Positions 45,111 to 55,930 of a stretch of DNA of 64,000 nucleotides are shown one piece after another (position 1 is the first letter of the stretch; each line of letters opens with the position of its first letter). Both the position numbers and the translations under genes were made by a program. Source of the stretch: Schistocephalus solidus (Eukaryota; Platyhelminthes; Cestoda; Diphyllobothriidea; Diphyllobothriidae); contig WEDG01001029.1 in NCBI GenBank assembly GCA_017591395.1, positions 1-64,000 on the forward strand, written 5' to 3'. The notes beneath the pieces are model-generated. The model saw nothing but the letters and a program-made list of their open reading frames with translations, did not search any database and had not been told where the DNA came from.

Positions 45111-45189
45111 CAACCTCCGGTAAACCACCGGAGGCTAAGCTACATCAGTGCCCACTACCTACAGCAATACCCTAACCATCATCACGTAC

Positions 45190-45990
45190 CTGAGAATAGC
45201 ACGGTTTCCTAGAAACCGTAGCTTTGAAGGTTGCCAATCTGACGCTTACACCAGACACCGATGTCGGCCCAGTGTATGTGCTGTGTGTGTCGAGTGGCTG
45301 ACCAGTGGACTGGGAAGTCAGACGGCGATGGCTCCTCCATATCCCCTGAGTAAATGAATCCTGGTGTGTGCGTTATATGGGCCAGGTCGTGCTGTGGCGC
45401 GCGAAGACAGGTACGCCGACCCGTCAGCCAATGCGCCCACTCCCACATCAGACGACTGACTTACTCGGACGGTGGTCTTATTGTGGGGGTGAGGGAGAGA
45501 GTGAGGTCGACAGCTCAGCATATTTTCCTCACAATAAACAATCTGACGCGCTTGAAACTATCACGGTGCGCCAAAAGCCGTGGCTTGGAAGGTTGCCAAC
45601 TGACAGGATAACTCGCACCGCGTGGTCAGCCCAATTTGTGCTAGGTGTGTAGTGGCTGACTGGTGGGCTGAGAGTCAGGCTGCAATGGCTCCTTCTTAAT
45701 GTGGCCTTTATGGCACTCCCACTCCATGGGATCCGAGCCATGTGTTGTGGTACGCCCAGGGGCGGCTCCGGCCACGCCAGCCACCTGCACCCTCTCCCAT
45801 CTCCGGTCTTCTGACTCTATAATGATGCCGGGCTCAGGTGGGGGAGGAGAGAGTGCGGTAGATGCAGCGCAAGTCTACTATCACTTTAAACTAAATCACG
45901 CGGAAGTCACCGTCCCTGCACCACCGTTTCGTGGAGCATACGGTGGACCTCGTCGTAATCGACGGTCGAACTGTCATGTGCGCGAAAATG
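45190..45990 (+). repeat. Dispersed repeat, inverted relative of the 7.6-9.5-kb array
   Basis: GCCGTGGCTTGGAAGGTTGCC, GGCTCCTTCTTAATGTGGCC and CATGGGATCCGAGCC are complements of sequence at 7763-9360. The 3' part (GTGCGGTAGATGCAGCGCAAG, CACCGTCCCTGCACCACC) is shared with the TIR element at 55491 and with 38720-38830. This indicates a composite repeat. Confidence 0.8.
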
Positions 45991-46500
45991 ACACACAGCA
46001 GGTGGCCAGGGCTATCTGGCATCTACCAAGATTTACTTTAGGAAATTCGGCATCCCTTCCTGTAAAAATTTGCAACAGGCCAAATCGCAAGAACCCTTCT
46101 CAAAAACCTACCGATTTCCCCGTAGCTCTCCGCGTACGACGTTGGTGGACCTCCGTTGGATTGCTGAGGAAACACCTGAATAAAATTTGAATACACGGAC
46201 TGAAAAATGACAATTTTCTTCTAATTCGTAGTGGACAGCAAAGACGTTCACAATCCACCAGTTTTGGGGAAAAACGCCATGAAAACGGTTTCTCACTCTC
46301 CCCTTGCTCGACCGACACTAAGTCCTGCGACTTCGTATTCTCAAGAATGAGGAAAAATCTAAAGTGAAAGCCTGCTTCAGAGCGTAGAAGTTAAGAGAAA
46401 ATCACAAGAGGAGGCACTTAACAGCATTTAGTAAAGAAGAAAGCCAATTTTTTCGAACAGTGGGAAAAACCCACTGGGACAATGATGAGCGGTATTTAGA
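45991..46500. other. No gene seen
   Basis: Unassigned sequence without coding-like ORF. Confidence 0.45.
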
Positions 46501-46985
46501 TGGGGGTTCGTTTTTGAGGTGTGATCTTACCTAAAGGTGACAACCACATGAGCCGTGAGCTGCTTGAGTCCTGGTTCTCCAGCGCATTGGGCTTCCACCT
46601 CCACATTCTGTGATGCGATTTTGCCTGGGCAAAATCACTTGCCACGCGTGGAGGATGCGGGTGATCAGTAATCCCGGTGACAGCGAGCCAAATGGCCGAG
46701 TAATCGCCACGGAAAGCACGGGCATCAACGACGCCGGTAAGGACCGACAAGCAATCACCAACTACGATCCCCAGCAAGGACCACGAGGGCTACCAAATGC
46801 GGTAGGCGCGGGGTTGATTGGCCACAACATCCTATAAATACTGTACCCCTTGCGCCCCATATCACCCTTTTCTGTGACTGCCTGTGAAGATGGGTTCGAG
46901 AGAGAAGCTGAAACGTCATGCTAATAAAGTTCTTTTTCCAATGATCATGGCTCCTTCTTTCAGGACTACTTCCTGGAACTCGGCT
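46501..46985 (+). mobile_element. PLE 3' end with pLTR
   Basis: GTGAGCTGC..GAGTCCTGGTTCTC encodes the end of the GIY-YIG region (SRELLESWF, cf. 24990-25020). Then the pLTR with CCTATAAATACTG, a hammerhead-like motif at 46875-46921 (CTGTGAAGA in place of CTGATGA, good GGTTC/GAAGC stem, GAAACGTC at 46910-46917). It continues past the pLTR into TACTTCCTGGAACTC, which also follows the left pLTR at 22782-22800, as if a tandem copy once followed. Confidence 0.75.
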
Positions 46986-47068
46986 CTTTATTATCTTAGC
47001 AAAATAAAGATTTTAAGTATATGCTTCTCGTCTTTTTGGGAATCCCGTCGGGAACTGGGTTACGACAA

Positions 47069-48365
47069 AATGCATGCCACGCATGAGAGCAGTTGACCTT
47101 GTTGACCACAAAAATGTGCCACCACCGGATTAGACATGCCGGTCAGTAGGAATCACAGTGAGAGGCCAGACTCCGCCCCCTGGTCTGGTAATACTCAATT
47201 CAAGCGCACAACTTTTCCGATGAGCCTTCGCCCTCTTTGAAACTGCATTGCCTCTGCATGTTTAAGGTTGCTACTGTTAGAAGACACAAATCGATTCAGA
47301 TATCTATGGAATGAACACATAGAAGATTCACCCTACTGTCCAATAGGACATGCGATGGAGACCCTTAACAAGATGGCAAATACTCGCATTCTAAAATACT
47401 AAAATAAAATTTCTACTCATGACAGAATGACCACTTTAACATCCCAAGACATCCTTTTTATAAAGCAGAAAACGTGAAGGAAGCATCCATTTTTACAAAA
47501 GGAATATGAATTTTTAGGTGAATACCTTCAGGAAAAATGATTCCGGTCAAGTTCAAGAAGGGGAGTCCAGTATTCTAACCCTAATCTAATCTTAAATTCC
47601 CCTGAAATTTCGCACCTGCATTACGGGCGGTCACTGTCGATGGAGGGGAACAGGCCGTCTCTACAAAATGATTGTAGTTTCCTCATGTGAACACTGTCCA
47701 CCTTCCCCGCAGCAGATAATGCGGGTGTAACTGGTTCCATACTCGACACTTGCCTCACCCCAGCAGAGAAAAAATAACGAAACTGAAGAAACAACAGGGA
47801 AAACAACTCAATGGGAAGCATACAAAAACAAAGGCATTCTTCCATTTTTACAAAAGGAATATAAAAAGGAATTTTTAGGTGAATACCTTCAGGAAAAATG
47901 ATTCCGGTAAAGTTCAAGAAGGTAAGGAGTCCAGTATCCTAACCCTAAGCTAATCTTAAATTCCCCTGAAATTTCGCACCTGCATTACGGGCGGTCACTG
48001 TCGATGGAGGGGAACAGGCCATCTCTACAAAATGATTGTAGTTTCCTCATGTGAACACTGTCCACCTTCCCCGCAGCAGATAATGCGGGTGTAACTGGTT
48101 CCATACTCGACACTTGCCTCACCCCAGCAGAGAAAAAATAACGAAACTGAAGAAACAACAGGGAAAACAACTCAATGGGAAGCATACAAAAACAAAGGCA
48201 TTCTTACGAAACTTGGGAGATGTATCCCAGGATTGTTGGCGTGCCCAGTCGTCCTTACCGTCCCGACAGGCGCGAATCCATTTGATGGACCGGGAGGTTT
48301 CTGGAAGAAAATCGGTGAAAAACAAAAACAGGCAACGGCGTAAGAATCGAGGAGCTCATGGAGAA
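47069..48365 (+). repeat. Long dispersed repeat, copy 2, with internal tandem duplication
   Basis: Same element as 36613-37545 but longer because 47487-47840 is duplicated at 47841-48205 with a 364-base period, almost identical. It ends with ATGGAGAAC like copy 1. Confidence 0.85.
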
Positions 48366-49738
48366 CACTGAATGACGACAATGGGTTTGTTTTAGTATTT
48401 TGAAGGTTCTTTTGAATTCTGGTTTCGGTTTTCCTTTGAAGGAACGGTGGCGAAAGGTGAACCAACTGCGAAAAACGCAGGAATTACACATTTCTTCGGT
48501 ACTGGGATCCGAAGACCTAAACGATTAGGAAGGTACGTTTCACAAAGCCCCTCTCCGTCGTTATCAAGTTAAACTACTACGTGGTTGAAGACGACCACAC
48601 AGAACTTAAGAAAGCCGCATAGACAATCGGAGAATAAACTCGCCTGACGAAGAAAAAGAGCCGTCAGACTGAACAAGATCGGTAGAAGCTTAATCACGGC
48701 ACACATCTCCGGTTCTATTTGACGGACTACAGCTAACGCTTTGACAATGGAGGGCTGATTAAACTCTCCAAAACGTCAGCATAATTAATAAATTCCTTCC
48801 GATGACCTCATCGTATTTCTCAAAATATATTTTCGAGGCAAATCTTACATGTCTTGGTCTTGCCAATAACTTAAACAAGGGGGCTAGGCTTCAAAGGTTC
48901 AGCCAGATATCTTCTACTAAAGCATCAAATGATGACCTGACCACTTACGGCATGCGAGGTAGAGACGGAAACCTTTTGACGTCTGGACGAAGAGCCTATT
49001 AGGGGAAGCAGTGAGAAAGGTTGGTGAGGCCGATCACTTATTAATAGTTAAAAACGTATGTTTATAGTAATCATGTAAGCAAAATTTGTAGCAGACGGTT
49101 GCAATGCCACGTAGGACAGTCGAATCAAAAATACGATCGTCAAATGCGGTTGAAACGCCGTTCCAGGGGAAGAGTAGGAAGAGGGGGACAGAGACACGAT
49201 GGTTGGAACAAGAATTATATCCACCTGACGTCCACCGTCCCCGCACTCCTTGCAGATGACAATACTTCTTTCGGATGGTGTGTTGGAGAATGAATCCGAA
49301 ACGTCAGACAGATATAATTCTTGGTTCATCTTCCAAAAATACGATGTCAACTATGCGATATGAAGACAGTTTTATTAGAAACAAAGGTAAAGGGAAAAAA
49401 AGAAAGCATGAATGGAAAAAAGAAAGGACCAGTTAACGAAGAGAGAAAATCGAAGGAACGAAGCTAGAGTACAACCATCAACTGCCTTTTCTCTAAAGAT
49501 AGGGTGCGCGGAGAAGAGATCAGAAAAAAACTTATTCCCGAACATAAAGCTCGACAGCAAACCTAACAGATGACGATGATTATGAGTTCAACCGACTTCG
49601 GAGATTCAACGGTGAGCGGCAAGGGACTCTACATGTCAAGATTTCAGCACCAAAATGGCGAGAGCAGCAGTGACGGCGACTGGACACTCACTCACTTGCG
49701 CAAATAATACTTACCCAAGCGCGATCGGAAAACCTCAT
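48366..49738. other. Unassigned with two hammerhead-like remnants
   Basis: 48740-48782 (AACGCTTTGACAATGG..CTCTCCAAAACGTCAGC) resembles the inverted-repeat-arm motif. 49270-49310 ends in GAATCCGAAACGTCAGAC like the pLTR hammerhead. Both have lost the CTGANGA box. No gene seen. Confidence 0.45.
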
Positions 49739-49774
49739 GCCTACTACTACTACTACTACTACTACTATTACTAT

Positions 49775-49849
<75 letters not shown>

Positions 49850-49905
49850 CACTACTACTACTACTACTTCTACTTCTTCTACTACTACTACTACTACTAC
49901 TACAA
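49739..49905 (+). repeat. (ACT)n microsatellite
   Basis: About 55 TAC/ACT units with few interruptions. Tyr, Thr and Ser ORFs over it are artefacts. Confidence 0.97.
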
Positions 49906-50493
49906 CTGATTGTCTGCCTCACGAAATGTGTTTTAAATTCGAACAAATTACTGAAGTATGGTTGTACTTATATTGTGCAGGCTAATCCCAAGATATTTCA
50001 TTTGCTTTGAGATGCAGATCTTCGAACAAGGTTCCTACCGACCGCCTGCAAAACAAAACTGTCAAAAGCGACTGCATAAATAGAATCCATTTTCTCCGAG
50101 GAGTTTCGATACCCAGCTAAATTGTCATATATTTTTTTGTAAGTGTATAAAAAGTATTTTTTATTGTAAACATCTGCTAAAAATGACATATTCTTCAAAT
50201 TCTATACTTGAAGAAGAGGTATCTTGCGGTTTTTAAAGTTTCTAGTCAAGTTTCTAACCATGCATAAAGCATCGCATCTTCCCATTTATCAATGCTACTT
50301 ATAGAGTATACAAATAGTCAATATCGAATGAAAAATTTCATAGGCACTTTGTGACGTCTTCATCACAGCGTAGAGAAATTATTGATTTTAATAAGACGGA
50401 CTGTATATTGTACGTAGTTCCGACGGCCTAAATGCATGTCGGGGTCAACATTATTCGTTGCAGGAGACTGGACGGGTAACTCACGGCTCCAAA
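49906..50493. other. AT-rich, no gene seen
   Basis: No coding-like ORF. GAAGAAGAGGTATCTTGC at 50208 resembles the dispersed repeat of 50680. Confidence 0.45.
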
Positions 50494-50582
50494 TGGGGCC
50501 TCCTAGCTCAGATGGCTAGAGCAGTGGCTGTACGAAGGACCTTCGCTTGCTGTTGTAAGTTCCAATCCCACCGAGGCTGCCG
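50494..50582 (+). mobile_element. tRNA-like SINE head, family X, copy 2
   Basis: TAGCTCAGATGGCTAGAGC (box A type) and AAGTTCCAATCCCACC (box B type) at tRNA spacing. Matches the minus-strand copy at 18330-18413. The T-arm stem is mutated (GTAAG/CCCAC), so it is not a tRNA gene. Confidence 0.65.
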
Positions 50583-50679
50583 AGATTTTCATAGCTGGTT
50601 CAAGTGAATTATTCAAATCTGCCAAAAACTCCCTTAACCGGCAGTGTTTGAATACCCAAAGATACACTTTCTTCAAGTA

Positions 50680-50900
50680 CAAAATTTGAAGAAGACGTAA
50701 TATGCTGTCAAATGAGTACAAAAAGGGATATTTTTCGAACATGATTTCTATAAAATAGTTTTTTTGAATTTATAGGGTTTTTGGGGTCGATGAAAAAAAT
50801 TCATACCACTTAAGTTATTTTTTTTCAGACGACCAGAAAAAGGTTCGTTCAAAAACCGGCATCCCGACATGAAGAAAGTATCTTGGAATTAAGCTACATG
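50680..50900 (+). repeat. Degenerate dispersed AT-rich repeat
   Basis: GAAGAAGACGTAATATGCTG..CAAAAAGGGATATTTTTCG..TTTCTATAAAA recurs with substitutions at 51983-52070 (+), 55340-55420 (+) and 51590-51670 (-). No coding content. Confidence 0.55.
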
Positions 50901-52468
50901 CGATTGTTTGGGTGCAACTTGGTTCTCCGACACTTTTAGACCGTCAATTTTTTCAGGCTGACAGCCAGTAAAAGGTACACTGCTTGGGTCAGAGATTCAG
51001 TGCGAAAATAATCTGGTTTGCATAGACTGTATGCATAAACTGTCTGAGAGGCGTAGCTCACCACTGCGAGTGCATTCGGCGGGTCAGAATAGCATGTCGT
51101 CAACGGAACAACATCGTCAATGCGGCCGAGATCGATTAGCCAATTAAACATCGCCAAAACACAGCTGGAGGTTTCGGAGCATTCATTCGACACAGTTGAA
51201 CAGGATGAACGCATGACCAAATACCCAAAGACCCGGGGGAGGGCTGGAATCGCTTATGTGTTCCTCTATCCCCCCGACAAGAGGCGAGAACAGGTACCAC
51301 CTGTAGTGCAAGCGTTTTTTGCTAAATTCTACCAAAATAAGGGTTGCTTTAATTCATGAAATGATAACCGAAGTTCTGAAAGTTTTTTTTTATCAGAATG
51401 GATTACCTAGGTTGGTTTGTAATAAATTGATTATCGTGGAACGTAGTAATAAAATATTTCAGTCAGGATAGAATACCGGCTTTTGAAGGAGCTCCATTCT
51501 AGCCGTCTGCAAAAACCACACTCGGTAAAAAATGACAAAGTAAGTACTGCGTATACTGCACATTGAATTTGAATGTTGCCTACACATTCGAAAATATTTT
51601 CCAGAAACTATGCGAAAAATATTCCTTTTTGCAAGCATTTCATATTTATAACGTCTGCTTCAGACTCTCAACTTGACAGTTTTCAAAACACCTTTAAGCT
51701 CCGAGTAATTTTCAATACGACTTGGAGTTACATTTGAGCCAAGAGTTTCCAAACTGTTAGATGTGTACTTTCCGTGCAAGGAAAAACATACATTTCCCTA
51801 CGCTATTAAGGTTTCACACAGGACTCATAAAAGTTTGCAGACTTATGTGGAACAGGCTGTATACTTTACAAGCAGCATTTATACACGGGCAGATAAGATG
51901 CTTTGTGAAGGGATATTTCACTATCATAAATCATCTCATAATTACTAACTTTTTCTAAACCGTAAAATACCTTTTCTTCCTGTACAAATTTAAAGACGTA
52001 ATGTTCTGCCAAATTATTACAAAAGAGGAATATTTACTAGCATGTTTTCTATAAAATTGATCTAAAGTAATACAAGTATCGAAAAGCAATGCGAAAAAGA
52101 CCTATTACTTGAGCAGTTATTTTTACAGAGTGTAGCTTTTACAGGCGACTGAAAAGGAGCTCATTCAAACCCTGTCGTGAGTGAAATATGCAGGGACTAT
52201 GCTGAACCATATAAAAATTCAAAGAAATTCGGTTAAAATTTCACACGATAAACCAGAGTTAAACTAACGGTTAAGGTTTTCCTGGAATTTGGCACACACT
52301 CATCAGAGAGAAACCATAAGAACGATTCCGAAAAACTGAGGGACAAAACCTGGTGGACCAGTGGAGAGATGGCAGGCACTTATTCTCTCACCAGGACAGC
52401 TTTTGGCCCCCAGAACCCGCCATCGGGGCGAAGAGCAAAACGTTCGACAGATGTTTACATCGAGGAGA
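50901..52468. other. No gene seen
   Basis: AT-rich sequence carrying two copies of the preceding dispersed repeat. No coding-like ORF. Confidence 0.45.
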
Positions 52469-52730
52469 CAGCTCAACGTTTAGAGCTTTGGACTTCCGAT
52501 CAACAGGCCGTGGGTTCGAGCCTCGGATATTGCACTGGGTGATGACGGTTGATGGCCATTCCAATCTCCCTGGTCTTTGTCGGTAGTGTTCATATGCCTA
52601 TGATGCTAGCCGCTGTGCGGCTGCGGGCGGGACTACAGAGTGAGCCCCAAGGCAGAACGGTACCAGGGAGTTCCGTTAGCGATAACCGAGCGTTCATAAA
52701 TGAAAGACAGCTCTGTCCTGACTGCATCGG
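52469..52730 (+). mobile_element. SINE family H with deleted hammerhead
   Basis: Head with TTTAGAGCTTTGGACTTCCG and box B GGGTTCGAGCCTCGG. The hammerhead is reduced to TGATGACGG joined to TTGATGGCCATTCC (stem II to GAAA deleted). Then CTTTGTCGGTAGTGTTCAT and a tail with GCCGCTGTGCGGCTGCG and GTTCCGTTAGCGATAACCGA. Confidence 0.7.
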
Positions 52731-53040
52731 GCGATTTTTTTGCCTGATGAAAGTGACATTGTCTATAAGCCAAATTGTTGACCACCCCACGCACCGAGAG
52801 ACAACGCGAAAGAAACTGTCTCTCTTTAAAAGCGGATCGTCTTATTCGCAGCTGGCGGTGTGTCATGCGCAGACAGCGCTGATAGTCGCGACAGCCAGTG
52901 TCAGAAACCTCTTAATCCATCTTTAACCAACTGTAGCATCAGTACACGACGGATGGGGAGGGATAGAATGAAGTCTGGGCCTCTCAATCACCGTTCAAGT
53001 GACGCAAAAGTCACCCCCGTTGCCCTAGAGTAGATGCATG
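52731..53040. other. No gene seen
   Basis: Spacer between two SINE copies whose tails face each other. Confidence 0.45.
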
Positions 53041-53320
53041 CATAATCTCAGTTAAATGACCTCCATTGATGAACGCTCACCGATCGTTAACGGAACTCAC
53101 TCATCCCGTTCTGTCTTGGGACCCACTCACGAGCCCCACCAGCAGCCGCACAGCGGCTAGTATCGTAGCTAGATGAACACTGCCGTCAAAGACTAGAGAG
53201 ACTGGAATAGTCATTTCTGGAACATTAGCCGTCATCAGCCAGTTCACCCCAGGTGGTACACCACCTGAGGCTCGAACCCACGCATGTCTATTAGAAGCCC
53301 AACGCTCATGACTCAATGGA
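53041..53320 (-). mobile_element. SINE family H, near full length
   Basis: The most complete copy, about 280 bases on the minus strand: head (TTGGGCTTCTAATAG, GGGTTCGAGCCTC), CACCACCTGGGG spacer, hammerhead 53200-53243, CTTTGACGG, then the tail with GCCGCTGTGCGGCTGC and GTTCCGTTAACGATCGGTGA. It gives the order of parts for the family. Confidence 0.8.
53200..53243 (-). ncRNA. SINE hammerhead, damaged stem II
   Basis: Stem I ACTGG/CCAGT, CTGATGA and GAAA present. Stem II CGGCT/TTCCA no longer pairs well. Confidence 0.6.
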
Positions 53321-53470
53321 TAGTGTTTGACTTCTGATCGTCAGGTCACGAGTTTGAGCATCGGGTGGTGCACCATCGGGGGTTGGGTATGCCATGCTGA
53401 TGACGGCTAATGAGCCAGAAATAACCATTCCAGTCTCCATTGTTTTTGACAGTAATGTTCATCTGCGGTT
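53308..53470 (+). mobile_element. SINE family H, head-to-head with the previous copy
   Basis: Head CATGACTCAATGGATAGTG..GAGTTTGAGCATC, GGGTGGTGCACCA spacer, hammerhead 53391-53434, then TTTTTGACAGTAATGTTCAT. Its first bases overlap the head of the minus-strand copy, so two SINEs diverge from a shared point. Confidence 0.75.
53391..53434 (+). ncRNA. SINE hammerhead, intact core, weak stem I
   Basis: CTGATGA, stem II GGCT-AATG-AGCC, GAAA, then TAACCATT. The 5' side of stem I (GCCATG) has lost pairing with CCAGTC. Confidence 0.65.
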
Positions 53471-55490
53471 GGCTGACTATTGTCGGGAGATAAGCACTTA
53501 AAAAGGAAACAAAAGCTGTATCATCCATCAAGACATCAGAAAAATGCGCTACTAAGAGCTCAAATTACTATCTCAAGCGGAGTCAAATTGCATGGTGGAA
53601 CAGAGGTACACCTTTTTTTACGGCGAGTTATGTTTTAGAGGCAGGAACAGCTTCCTGACAGGTAAGCGGTCAGAGAAGCTGATGGAATTATCCAACAACA
53701 AATATGGGAACAGCACGACCAGTGGTCTGCTAAAAATGGCTGACCAGAATAAAAGTCTCTGCGACCCGCTAATGGTTATACTGCAAACATTGAGCTTTCG
53801 AAGTCATCTAGCCTACCTTTTGAATTTTTGCATGCTGATGATTTGAGCTGAATATTAAAATGTGCACCACTTTTCTCCGGTAGCGTCGGCTACCGCGTCA
53901 AAAACTTTCCTCATTCATAATGACTTAACTGTAGCTCCAGAACTGAAGAGACGCAGGCGTACTTGACTACTGTCAGGGAATGAGCAGTTAAAAAAGGGTA
54001 AAGTTCTTCGAAAACGAGGAGTGACATCTTCATTCAGGGCAGCAAGCAAATGTGGTGTTAAATACTCAAACGATTATTTAACTTGGAGCTAACTGACATT
54101 ATGAAGCAGTAAGTGCGCCTATTCTACCCTGAGCTAAGTTGACCACAACAACGAATTTTCTCAACGGATAGCTAGGGGAATTAATAGACAAAAATTTGGT
54201 CCACTCTGTGAATAGCAATAAATTTGACCTACTAAACAAGGCCCATTATGGTTATCTCTCTACTGGGCTAATTTTTAGGTAGAATATACAGCTTTCAAAT
54301 TCGTCTGGTCTACCTTTTGAAGCTTTACCAACGAGGAATTTTCGTTGAACATAACAACGTAAGTTTTTTGGATCCACTATTTCCCGTCGCAGAGTTTCTG
54401 GTGTGGATTTTTGATGGAAATGCTGTAACACTACAAGAACGCACACAAAACTCACCAAGTATCTCGCTAACGAGGCTACTCGCTCGTAGTTGCTACACTT
54501 ATTAACAGAAAGTCGATCGGTGAAAGACATTTGAGGGATCAACCACTCCACTGATGATTATCAGTTTTGATGGAGCCGCGTACTTTGCTATAACTGTGTG
54601 ACTTAAGTAGTATATTTTTACATAAAAGTCTGGCCAGACCTGCAAGACTTCAAGTTCGACCAATAAGTTCGGACAAAATACTAGGTTACGTACCTCGGGA
54701 GCCTTTAGAACCATTCCGCCACAAGAACTAAAAGAGGAAAAGTACGTAACCATGAGCAGAAACAGAAGCCGTAAAAAGAAACTCAAATGAACCTATCAGG
54801 CATTACAGTAAGTGACCGATCCCATGAAATGTTCAACAAAATCATGAAATGCCTTTTTCAATTTGGAAGGAATTGCTTAAGTTGGATTGTGACATTCCTT
54901 GTCTTGGAGCATAATTTCCGGATTATTTCAGAAATGCAAGGCTGCCAGCCTTGGGGTGCATGTTTTTTGATCGCCAGCGAACACTGAACTAGATAAAGAA
55001 TGACCACTTCCGCAGCATGCAGTTTTTAGATTTATTTTGAAGTGCATATAAGTTCTAACACATTTATACAGTAAACACAAGGAAAAATTTTCTTTCTTAA
55101 ACTAATTTGATAGCAGGTTACGTCTCCTTTAAACTTAATATTGAAGGGAAAGTTATATAAAGAGGTTCGCCATTCATATGCTGGCGATTTTGCAGAGCTT
55201 CATTGGCCCCGGGCTGATCATTTTTCATTTTCACGGCATCGGCTTTTGGGAGAATGTTTGGCGGCAGTTTAGCTGTGTACGCAATGAGTCGCCCCTCGAT
55301 AATTTGCCCCTATTTAAACCGAAAGATAACCTTTCTCCTAGCATGAAATTTTAAGAAGACGTACTCTGCTAAGAAATGAGCAAACGAAAGAATATTTTTT
55401 TGCACATTTTTATAGGAATATATGTGTGCATGTAGAAGGGAATCGAAAATCCATATAAAATGTATGCCAGTTATCGCGTGTGGTGTCATC
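53471..55490. other. No gene seen
   Basis: Short ORFs only. One copy of the dispersed AT-rich repeat at 55340-55420. Confidence 0.45.
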
Positions 55491-55930
55491 TGTGCCCCCT
55501 AAACGGGTCACGTGGTAGATGCGTTGGACCAACACGGGGGCCACATTAAGGCACGGCAGGCGTTATTCAGGTTGCGCTCCCATAACAAATGCCGAACATG
55601 GTGGGTGTGGTGGCACGCCCAGGGGCAGCTCCGGCCGCCCCAGCTACCTGCGTCTTCTCCCGTCTCCGGTCTTATTGACTCTGTCATGACACCGGGTTCA
55701 GGGGGGAGATGAGAAAGTGCGGTAGCTGCAGCGCAAGTCACCGTCCGTACACCACCCTTCTGTGGAGCATACGGTGGACATCGTCGGACTACGACAGTCA
55801 AACTATCATGGAGTCGTCTGTAAGTAGCCGAAAAGACATGGGATCTCAACCTAAAAAACGCCTACCACACCCTCATCTGGTCCCCGTGTTGGTTCAACAG
55901 ATCTACCACGCGGCCCGTTTAGGGGGCACA
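55491..55930. mobile_element. 440-bp non-autonomous element with ~48-bp TIRs
   Basis: Left end TGTGCCCCCTAAACGGGTCA and right end TGGCC/GCGGCCCGTTTAGGGGGCACA are inverted; the match continues through GTGGTAGAT and GGACCAACACGGGGGCC against GGTCCCCGTGTTGGTTC. No ORF of transposase type. Related internal sequence occurs at 38485-38850, 45700-45990, 58910-58985 and 62760-62900. Confidence 0.75.

Larger units (their letters stand above)
42165..45130 (+). mobile_element. Non-LTR retrotransposon with EEP endonuclease, RT and zinc-finger tail (defective)
   Basis: Five-prime truncated in the endonuclease (42165-42710), where GDFNARVG and TDHRLIIS survive. The linker coding for LNTLLLNVPAH (from about 42732) joins abruptly at about 42785-42800 to the middle of the RT, so the start of the RT is deleted. 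RT to 44146, then a tail with GCAATCTATGAGGCCAACCG as at 7240, then a series of C2H2 finger sequences to about 45110. Same family as the fragments at 5400 and 7080. Confidence 0.85.
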
